The notes beneath the pieces are model-generated. The model was given only the letters and a program-made list of their open reading frames with translations. It was not told the origin of the DNA and searched no databases. A program made the position numbers and the translations under genes. From the NCBI RefSeq assembly GCF_004138485.1, contig NZ_ML142848.1, forward strand, positions 310,001 to 374,000: 64,000 nucleotides of DNA, given 5' to 3'. This DNA comes from Peristeroidobacter soli. GTDB lineage: Bacteria > Pseudomonadota > Gammaproteobacteria > Steroidobacterales > Steroidobacteraceae. Below, piece by piece: positions 36,088 to 43,025 of the stretch. Numbering within the stretch: the stretch's first letter is position 1; each line of letters begins with the position of its first letter.

Positions 36088-37535
36088 GAGCTTACTCCTG
36101 TAACTGCCGCTGCCATGGTATGCGCAACGACCATCTCCGGATTCCACAAATTGTTCATCAGCATGCGCTGATAGTAAGCGGCCTTGGGATCGAACACCTC
36201 CGGTTCCAGCCGGACCGACACACTCTCCCCGAGCAGGGCCTGTGCCTGAGCCATGTACGGCTCCAGTTGCATGCCGACCTTTTCCTGCCGGTAGCGCTCG
36301 CCGACTCTCAGAAAATCTTTCAGCCGCTGCCGTAGCGGAGCATTTTCCTGATCTCTGACCCGCGACACCAGCAACTCGCCCAGCAGTCCGCGTTCACGCA
36401 CATCGACAGCCCAATCCTCGATCGCATGCGCGATGTCCAGACCGCCAGCGCGGCGGAACACCCACTCGCTCGACGGAAGGGCGAGCAGAACCCAGCGTCC
36501 CAAATAACTCCGCAACGCGCCTTCGTACGATTCGAGCTCGAAATTGAAGCGTCCAGCCCGAATCACGGCGTGATCCATCGTTTCGAGCACCGACTGCAGA
36601 GCTTCATCCTCGTTGTGCGCAGAGGCTTCGGTCCGCGGCTGCCGCTCCTCCGCGACATCGTGACCGTCCCAGCTCCAACCCACCGTGGCAACTTTGCCCA
36701 GCTTGCCAAGGCGGTAAGCGGCGGCGACGCGCATCGCAGGATATTCGAGGCTCGTTTTGTCCAGCAGCTCCTTGGCCTGGCGCAAGAGCTTGCGCGCCGT
36801 CATGCGATCCATCTGCGAAGCGGGCGCGAAGGAATAATGATGAGCCAGATCGATGGCACCGGAGGCCCAGAGAATGGCCTCCGCGCCCGAGGTCATCTTG
36901 TCGGCGAGCAGCACGAACTCCGGCCCGGTTTCACGACGGCTGTTCGGATCCGGATACTGGAAGTTCACCAAGCAATTCGTCAGCCGTTTGCGGCGGTCGC
37001 TGCCGGGCCAGGTAGCTGCCAGCGAAGTGAATACTTTCTTGTCACGAGTTTCCGATCCACCGTCATCGTGCACCAGCGTACGAAGCATCGCCTCGTAGTG
37101 CTCGTCGGCAACGGTTCGAATACCTGTGCCACGAAGCTCGGCCAGTGCCAGCAGAGCCGCGTGCCGCAAGTGAAAGCGCGGACGATCGTGTGGATGAAAC
37201 GGCTGATCGCCGGACGGACGCAGCGATTCCAATGCCTCTGTCAGACTCGGTATCGGGGGGACGGGCTCTTGCTTGCTCGATTGACCGTCAGTGGCGCCGA
37301 TACGCTCACGCCCTTTCGGCGTGATCTCCATGAATCGCTCGCGACCTTGTCTGGTCTCCGTCGCCCAGCCGTTCTCCATCAACTGCTTCGACAGCCGCGA
37401 AATCATGGAGCGCGTTGAAGTGTTGTCCTCGCCGTAGATCTCCACAGCCAAACGGCTCTTGATGCGACTGCCACGCGCCAGCAACCGAAGCGCGCGCTCG
37501 CATTGCATGTTCAGCGTTTGAGTTTCGGCCACCAT
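36084..37535 (-). CDS. winged-helix protein of unknown function
   Basis: 483 residues. The first 75 form a MarR/PadR-like winged helix (SRLAVEIYGEDNTSTRSMISRLSKQLMENGWATETRQGRERFMEITPKGRERI). The remaining 400 residues contain no family I recognise; they are mostly helical, with a charged linker rich in Pro near residue 90, and segments like RFHLRHAALLALAEL and DIAHAIEDWAVDVRE. Nearby TTGACT(17)TAGCAT could be a promoter whose start would be almost at the ATG. Its 3' end is fused by GTGA to the peptide gene, so it is likely a DNA- or nucleic acid-binding component of the YcaO locus. Confidence 0.75.
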   Translation of the reverse strand: MVAETQTLNMQCERALRLLARGSRIKSRLAVEIYGEDNTSTRSMISRLSKQLMENGWATETRQGRERFMEITPKGRERIGATDGQSSKQEPVPPIPSLTEALESLRPSGDQPFHPHDRPRFHLRHAALLALAELRGTGIRTVADEHYEAMLRTLVHDDGGSETRDKKVFTSLAATWPGSDRRKRLTNCLVNFQYPDPNSRRETGPEFVLLADKMTSGAEAILWASGAIDLAHHYSFAPASQMDRMTARKLLRQAKELLDKTSLEYPAMRVAAAYRLGKLGKVATVGWSWDGHDVAEERQPRTEASAHNEDEALQSVLETMDHAVIRAGRFNFELESYEGALRSYLGRWVLLALPSSEWVFRRAGGLDIAHAIEDWAVDVRERGLLGELLVSRVRDQENAPLRQRLKDFLRVGERYRQEKVGMQLEPYMAQAQALLGESVSVRLEPEVFDPKAAYYQRMLMNNLWNPEMVVAHTMAAAVTGVSS

Positions 37536-37591
37536 GCCGGAATGCTACGGTGTGCCACCCCTGGAGTCAATCGTGAGTCAACTATCATCAA

Positions 37592-39778
37592 CTATTCTAA
37601 AGTATGTAAAACTGACGACGCCGAGGCTGGGACTTCGAGCGGATGCCAGACATTAAATGATTGAATGTAAAGGTAATTCGCCGCCAGCTCTCGAGCCAGG
37701 CGCCAGACCCGAGGCACCCCCTTCGCCACGACGGCAATGCGTTGGCGTGGCACGCAGGAATCGACAATGGTCAAAAGGTGACCCGAGTCCCCAGCGGCAT
37801 CTTCGATCCCAATAGTCTGCAGACGCTCATGCAGCGCTTGCTCGAGCCTGCGGCGACTCGGGCGCTTTGGAAGCGCCATGGGTTTCTCGTCACGCACGTA
37901 CTTGAGGCGATAAGGCGCCCAATGTCGTGCCACGCAGGTGTGCTGAAGCAGCGGTGCCCGGGACGACCAGGGTGTGCGCGGCAGGACCCAATTCCGTTCC
38001 AGCAACTCCGTTTGCTGTGGACGCCGATCCCACAAATCCGCCAGATAACGGTCAGCGGCCCAGATCACCTGAATGGCCTCGTTGCGATTGAGCTCCGCGC
38101 CAAGTCGCCAGCCGCGGTCTTCCTCCGCCATGGAGTCGTCCCTCGCTACCGGGCGGTTCCCGATCAATTGTGCGACCTGGGTCAGCAGCGAGGCGACGTC
38201 GTCCGTCACCAATGGATGTTCGATGTCGAGCAAATTTGCGGTCGGCGTCTCTTCCTCCTCTGGACAGACACACGAGACCAACCGGGACAGCATGCCGATC
38301 ACCGTTCGCCCACCGATGGCCGGCAGCACGGACTGGATGCGACTGCGCAAGCGTGTTTCGAAGTTCGTTTGCATACCGTCCTGGTCGACCGGGTCGTCCG
38401 TCGTTTGCTCGAGTTGCGCCAGCCGCCGCCACTTTTCCTTCGCCGACTCGATGACACTCCGTTCGAAACCCATTTGCGTCAGCGTGACCCACGACGCGGC
38501 AACCGCCTCCCGCCCCCACATCGCATGCGTCTGTTTCTGCGGCCCATGGCGCACGACGATCGCATCGAACTCCCCCGAGGATTCGCCCTTTGCAAATCGC
38601 ACGTCGAACGTCTCAGGATGTGGCCTGGGCTGATCGGCGTCGATCGCGGCGGTGTCTCTCGGCTCCCACCGGGCCGGCCCAGCTCGATATTCCGTGCGCG
38701 GATCGCGCATCAGCAATTGTGCCGCGAGAAATTTGCTCACCCTCCAAGCGGGACTGACGAGCGCCCCTCCGCCTTCGCGATTGGTCAGGACCACGGAGGT
38801 CGTGGCGCGCCGTGAGTCCAGCAAACGCCAGAGGGCACGGTCCCATGCAATTCTCTTGTATCCCTCAGTCACGTCCAGATCCGTTCCAAGGCGCGCCCGC
38901 TCCTCGACTTCCTTGATTCGATGGTCGATCTCAGCGGCAAAAGGCTCCATATCCAGCAAGCAGTCCCGGAGATGATGATGACGGAAGCCCTTCACTCGCA
39001 CGCGCAGCAGGTCTGTCAGCCCACCATCGCCCGTGCCCGAAATAAGATATTGCATCTGACGGCCCGTCGGTCGTTCGCGCTCCAGCGTGTCGTCGAGCCA
39101 GTACAGGCTCGCCTCGGTATCCCGTATGCGGGCCTCGCTGCCGAAACCCGTCGCAATGATCACCACATCGAAGACATCGCATCTGGCAGCTTCCCTGGCA
39201 TCGTCAGTCAAAGGAACCCAAGTGACGTTCCACTCCCCGCCGCAGCTATGCACGCGAACGCCGCGTGCAATCTGGTGCCCGGGGTACTTGAGGCGCTTCC
39301 TGGAGCTCCGCGAACCTTGCAGTGCTTCGAAGGAGAGATACTTCTGATGCAGCAGCTCTCCTATGTCGCTTGCATAGCCCGCGTACCAGTTCATCACCGG
39401 AAAGTTGGTGCCGGTACATTTCCATCTGGGATCGGGCCACCAGCGAAACAGATTGGGATGGAGCCATCGCGTGCGGCAGCCACGCAGATTCCATAGCAGA
39501 TCGTTGGACTCGATCACCGTTACCACGGCCTCCCGCGTAATCGCATACGCGGCAGCAGTGAGACCTGCGGCGCCACCACCCACGACGCAGACGCGATTTC
39601 CGCGCGCGAGTCTTCCCTCAGCAAACAGAGAATGAACCAGATTCAATGCTCGAGCCTGCTGAGACGACACCGCGATCCGTTCGCCCACGCACAGCGAGCC
39701 GATGACGAACACGCCCCGGTAGCCCTGATTGGTTTCGTCGGTGAGCTCGTACAGATCCAAGACGTCTTTGGTATTCAT
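37592..39778 (-). CDS. FAD/NAD(P)-dependent oxidoreductase with long C-terminal domain of unknown function
   Basis: 728 residues from MNTKDVLDLYELTDETN; the frame extends upstream but without homology. Residues 61-90 are a dinucleotide fold (VCVVGGGAAGLTAAAYAI and Glu90), 204-213 the ATG motif (VVIIATGFG), and 245-253 SGTGDGG a second Rossmann loop; W and R residues cluster around 100-120. The C-terminal half (about 370-728) is unassigned and includes FDAIVVRHGPQ. Last gene of the unit counting from the S9 peptidase, 56 bases upstream of the winged-helix gene. It might tailor the peptide, or sense redox; function unproven. Confidence 0.8.
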   Translation of the reverse strand: MNTKDVLDLYELTDETNQGYRGVFVIGSLCVGERIAVSSQQARALNLVHSLFAEGRLARGNRVCVVGGGAAGLTAAAYAITREAVVTVIESNDLLWNLRGCRTRWLHPNLFRWWPDPRWKCTGTNFPVMNWYAGYASDIGELLHQKYLSFEALQGSRSSRKRLKYPGHQIARGVRVHSCGGEWNVTWVPLTDDAREAARCDVFDVVIIATGFGSEARIRDTEASLYWLDDTLERERPTGRQMQYLISGTGDGGLTDLLRVRVKGFRHHHLRDCLLDMEPFAAEIDHRIKEVEERARLGTDLDVTEGYKRIAWDRALWRLLDSRRATTSVVLTNREGGGALVSPAWRVSKFLAAQLLMRDPRTEYRAGPARWEPRDTAAIDADQPRPHPETFDVRFAKGESSGEFDAIVVRHGPQKQTHAMWGREAVAASWVTLTQMGFERSVIESAKEKWRRLAQLEQTTDDPVDQDGMQTNFETRLRSRIQSVLPAIGGRTVIGMLSRLVSCVCPEEEETPTANLLDIEHPLVTDDVASLLTQVAQLIGNRPVARDDSMAEEDRGWRLGAELNRNEAIQVIWAADRYLADLWDRRPQQTELLERNWVLPRTPWSSRAPLLQHTCVARHWAPYRLKYVRDEKPMALPKRPSRRRLEQALHERLQTIGIEDAAGDSGHLLTIVDSCVPRQRIAVVAKGVPRVWRLARELAANYLYIQSFNVWHPLEVPASASSVLHTLE

Positions 39779-39998
39779 ATTATTTATCGTCCCGCCAGGT
39801 CGCCGAGCCCGGGATCGATATATTTCACCACAGACCCGAGCGATGAGTCGGGAACATTCTGGGACCCGAGGGTCTCGTCGTAAAACCCGTTGGTAGCAGC
39901 GAATTTCTTGCTGTCGCCCGGTCACGGATGCGGAGCGCAAGGCCCTGATTGAGTATATGAAGACTTTGTAGCCAAATTTGTCCTCGGCGACCCGACGG

Positions 39999-40027
39999 TG
40001 TCGATTTGCGTCGACGCCGTTCGTATA
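39999..40027 (+). promoter_or_regulatory. candidate ECF42-type promoter
   Basis: TGTCGA at 39999-40004 followed after 17 bases by CGTATA at 40022. TGTCGA with a CGT-like -10 is the reported ECF42 recognition pattern, and the element lies 47 bases before the GTG of the YCII gene, so autoregulation of the sigma/YCII pair is likely. The rest of the 295-base divergent gap (39779-40073) shows no other clear signal apart from an AT-rich stretch just upstream of the oxidoreductase gene. Confidence 0.5.
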
Positions 40028-40073
40028 GGCAGGTCAGGCGATATCGGATCGCCTTCAACCCGAGGACCCGACC

Positions 40074-40421
40074 GTGAAGCATTATCTGTTGAGCATCTAT
40101 CAGCCCGACGGCCCGCCGCCCCCGCCGGACATTCTCGAACCCATCATGCGCGACGTGAACGAGGTGATCCGCGAAATGAAGGCGGCCGGCGCCCTCGTGT
40201 TCGGCGGCGGCCTGTACCCGGCATCGACGGCCACGGTGTTGACGTTCAAGGACGGCAAGATGCTGACCACCGATGGGCCGTACATCGAAGGCAAGGAACA
40301 CCTCGGCGGCTTCGACATCATCCAGGCGCCCGACCTGGATGCGGCACTCGAGTGGGGCCGCAAACTGGCACGCGCCATCACCCTGCCCATCGAAGTCAGA
40401 CCGTTTCAACACAACGGCTGA
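40074..40421 (+). CDS. YCII-related (DGPF) domain protein
   Basis: 115 residues, GTG start (KHYLLSIYQPDGPP). The YCII/DGPF pattern is present: MLTTDGPYIEGKEHLGGFDIIQAPDLDAALEWGRKLA, with TDGPY being the DGPF-like motif. Members have a dimeric ferredoxin-like fold and are genetically linked to ECF42 sigma factors; their exact activity is unknown. The next gene, 9 bases downstream, is the ECF42-type sigma factor, so the two form a two-gene operon. Confidence 0.93.
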   Translation: MKHYLLSIYQPDGPPPPPDILEPIMRDVNEVIREMKAAGALVFGGGLYPASTATVLTFKDGKMLTTDGPYIEGKEHLGGFDIIQAPDLDAALEWGRKLARAITLPIEVRPFQHNG

Positions 40422-40430
40422 CGACGAGCG

Positions 40431-41651
40431 ATGGCGCTGTCGCAAGCGGACATTGCCCGCATCTTTCGCGCGGAATACGGACGCGCGGTGGCGGTGCTGA
40501 CGCGCGCATTCGGCAACATCGACACTGCCGAGGAAGCCGTGCAGGACGCCTTCGCCACTGCGATCGAACGCTGGCCCAAGGACGGGCCACCGCCGAGCCC
40601 CGCGGGCTGGATCATCACGACCGCACGCAACCGCGCCATCGACCGCCTGCGTAAAGACAGCTCGCGACAGGAGCGGCATGAGCAGGCGGTCCTGATGCAG
40701 TCGAAAGAGCCGATCGATGAGGACGACCCCGTGCACGACGATCGCTTGCGCCTGATCTTCACGTGTTGTCATCCGTCGCTCGCGACCAATGCGCAGGTGG
40801 CACTCACCTTACGATTGCTCGGCGGTTTGACCACGCCGGAAATCGCCAAGGCCTTCCTGATTCCCGAAGTCACCCTGGCACAACGCCTGGTGCGCGCCAA
40901 AGGAAAGATTCGTGACGCCGGCATCCCCTATCGAGTCCCCGAAGCGAGCGAACTCCCGGCCCGCCTGGTTCCCGTGCTCGCCGTCCTGTATCTGATCTTC
41001 AACGAAGGTTACGCGGCGACTTCCGGCACCGGGCTCACGCGCGGCGAGCTTTGCACGGAAGCCATCCGGCTCACTCGCGTGCTGCTGAGTGAGCTGCCGG
41101 ATGAACTGGAAATCCAAGGACTGCTGGCGTTGATGCTGTTGTCGGACGCTCGCCGCTCAGCGCGTGTAGATTGCGATGGCCAATTGGTATTACTGCGGGA
41201 TCAGGATCGCAGCCGATGGGATCCCACACCGACCCTCGAGGGCTTGAGGCTCGTCCAACGCTGCTTACGTCACAATCGACCCGGGCCTTACCAGATACAG
41301 GCAGCAATCAATGCGGCCCACGCCATCGCCGCCCACACCGACGAAACGGACTGGGCTCAGATCGTTCGACTCTACGATCAATTGCTGGCGATCCAGCCGA
41401 CGCCGGTAGTGGCGTTGAATCGCGCGGTGGCGGTCGCGGAGGTCGATGGACCTCAGGCAGCGTTGCAACTGATCGATGCCCTCACTGCCGAGCTCGACCG
41501 CTTCTATCTGTTTCACGCGATCCGTGCCGACCTGTTGCGGCGTCTCGATCGCAACGAGCATGCAGCGGCATCGTACAGAAACGCCATCGAGCGCTGTGAG
41601 AACGAGGCGGAAAAGGAGTTCTTGAAACGCCGCCTCGCCGAGCTGAGCTGA
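40431..41651 (+). CDS. ECF42-type RNA polymerase sigma factor
   Basis: 406 residues, about twice the length of a normal ECF factor. Sigma-70 region 2 is near 20-75 (GNIDTAEEAVQDAFATAIERW), region 4 near 115-160 (RLLGGLTTPEIAKAFLIPEVTLAQRLVRAK). The C-terminal 240 residues are the ECF42 extension (LYLIFNEGYAATSG and YDQLLAIQPTPVVALNRAVAVAE), helical and TPR-like, which replaces an anti-sigma factor. It is paired with the YCII gene and ends 5 bases from the convergent SUMF1-like gene. The target regulon is unknown; the pair's own promoter is the probable first target. Confidence 0.93.
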   Translation: MALSQADIARIFRAEYGRAVAVLTRAFGNIDTAEEAVQDAFATAIERWPKDGPPPSPAGWIITTARNRAIDRLRKDSSRQERHEQAVLMQSKEPIDEDDPVHDDRLRLIFTCCHPSLATNAQVALTLRLLGGLTTPEIAKAFLIPEVTLAQRLVRAKGKIRDAGIPYRVPEASELPARLVPVLAVLYLIFNEGYAATSGTGLTRGELCTEAIRLTRVLLSELPDELEIQGLLALMLLSDARRSARVDCDGQLVLLRDQDRSRWDPTPTLEGLRLVQRCLRHNRPGPYQIQAAINAAHAIAAHTDETDWAQIVRLYDQLLAIQPTPVVALNRAVAVAEVDGPQAALQLIDALTAELDRFYLFHAIRADLLRRLDRNEHAAASYRNAIERCENEAEKEFLKRRLAELS

Positions 41652-41656
41652 GGCGA

Positions 41657-42529
41657 TCAGTTCAGATCGCGGGCAACGCGGAAGCCCAGGCCGAAGTAGC
41701 GACCCTCGACCGGACTGCGCAGGCGATAAGTCGTTCGTAACAAACGACCCGGATCGCCCCAGCCACCGCCACGCACGCCGCGCCGATCGGTCAGCGAACA
41801 ATTGGCGGTACGCGCACTGCCATCGGCGGAAGCGCCGTTGTAATTGTCGTTATAGCAATCCTCCAGCCACTCCCAAGCATTGCCTTTAACGTCGTACAGA
41901 CCGAGCGCATCCGGTGCAAAGCTGCCGACCGGCGCGGTGGTCAGCCAACGATCCTTGCCCTCGGCGAGCGAAGTACAGCAATGCGCTTCGGCACCGTAGT
42001 TGGCAGTGTCATGACTGACTGAAACCTTACCGGCCTGCGCGATGTACTCCCATTCGGCTTCGGTGAGCAACCGATAGTGCTTGCCTGTGCTCTTGCTCAG
42101 CCACTCGACGTAGCGCTTGGCATCGTTCCAGTTGATACACACCACGGGATGATTCGATTCCTGCGGGTAGCCTGGCTGGCGCCAGTTCCACCCGGCCTTG
42201 TTCTCCCATTTGCCCTGCCACTTGCCGTCTTCGTAACCGTGGCAACTGTTGCCCGCGTCGTGGCCGGTGCTGTCGATGAACTTCGCGAACTGCCCGCGCG
42301 TGACTTCATAGACACCCACCGCAAAGGGCCTGGCGATTGTTACCCGATGCCGGGGGCGCTCATCATCTTTCGCCTCGGCGTCGCCATCGGCGGCTCCCAT
42401 CTCGAAGCTGCCCGCGGGCACCACCTTCATCTCGGGACAATCGGCGCAGTCACGAATCACCTGCGACGCATCGGCATGCGCGACCGACGACAACGCTACG
42501 ATCAGCATCGCGAGCCAGCAATGGCGCAT
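41657..42529 (-). CDS. secreted SUMF1/formylglycine-generating-enzyme-like protein without catalytic Cys
   Basis: 290 residues with signal peptide MRHCWLAMLIVALSSVAHA. The FGE-sulfatase domain is evident: VPAGSFEMGA, RPRHRVTIARPFAVGVYEVTRGQFAKFI, LLTEAEWEYIAQAG, VGSFAPDALGLYDVKGNAWEWLEDCY and RGVRGGGWGDPGRLLRTTYRLR. True FGEs have two Cys in the C-terminal R-x-x-x-x-C-rich loop; here that loop is RLRSPVEGRYFG with none. It is therefore more likely a binding or EgtB/PvdO-like paralogue in the periplasm than a formylglycine generator. Convergent with the sigma gene. Confidence 0.88.
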   Translation of the reverse strand: MRHCWLAMLIVALSSVAHADASQVIRDCADCPEMKVVPAGSFEMGAADGDAEAKDDERPRHRVTIARPFAVGVYEVTRGQFAKFIDSTGHDAGNSCHGYEDGKWQGKWENKAGWNWRQPGYPQESNHPVVCINWNDAKRYVEWLSKSTGKHYRLLTEAEWEYIAQAGKVSVSHDTANYGAEAHCCTSLAEGKDRWLTTAPVGSFAPDALGLYDVKGNAWEWLEDCYNDNYNGASADGSARTANCSLTDRRGVRGGGWGDPGRLLRTTYRLRSPVEGRYFGLGFRVARDLN

Positions 42530-42648
42530 CGAGCTCTCCCCAGGATTCGTGGTGTTCTACGACTGGGAAGTGTGGTCGCGCGGCCCACTGGTATGGGTGC
42601 AAACGGCTACGGGCTGGTGATGGCTCGGCACCAGCCGCGCGCCCTCAG

Positions 42649-43005
42649 CTACGAGCGGTAGTCGACCAGGATGCGATTCGACTCGATCTGCCACGTCGCA
42701 GCGTTGCAGTTGCCATAGACGGTGACTCCCTTCCCAGCGATTACCGCCGCCAGCACCATCGCCAACCAATCCTTTTCCTTATTCACGGGAGGCGTGATGA
42801 GCACCGAGGTGGCACTGCAGCTCGAGCTGCGCCCCGGGACTGTTATCGCGATCCCGCCGTTGTTCACCTGAAGCAGGATCTGTCCGCTCGACGATTGCTC
42901 GATCAGATCGAAGCGCTCGCTGACCCGGTCGAACCAATCCGCCGCCGACGCCGGCACGGAACCGAGCAGGCCGAGCGTGGCGGCGAAAGAGATAATGGCT
43001 TTCAT
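42649..43005 (-). CDS. small periplasmic protein of unknown function
   Basis: 118 residues starting MKAIISFAATLGLLG, with a signal peptide cut near PASAA. The mature part is about 95 residues, two Cys (SSSCSATS, YGNCNAAT) that may form a disulfide, and a beta-rich look (ILLQVNNGGIAITV, VTVYGNCNAATWQI). I do not recognise a family. It lies 20 bases downstream of the phospholipase-like gene on the same strand, so it is probably coexpressed with it. The frame's longer upstream start is disregarded because it precedes the signal peptide. Confidence 0.65.
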   Translation of the reverse strand: MKAIISFAATLGLLGSVPASAADWFDRVSERFDLIEQSSSGQILLQVNNGGIAITVPGRSSSCSATSVLITPPVNKEKDWLAMVLAAVIAGKGVTVYGNCNAATWQIESNRILVDYRS

Positions 43006-43025
43006 GCTGAACCTGTGATGAAGAA

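Noticed and set aside
40074-40421. YCII protein as part of the RiPP-like unit
   Set aside because: It is divergently transcribed and forms an operon with the ECF42 sigma factor, an arrangement known on its own.
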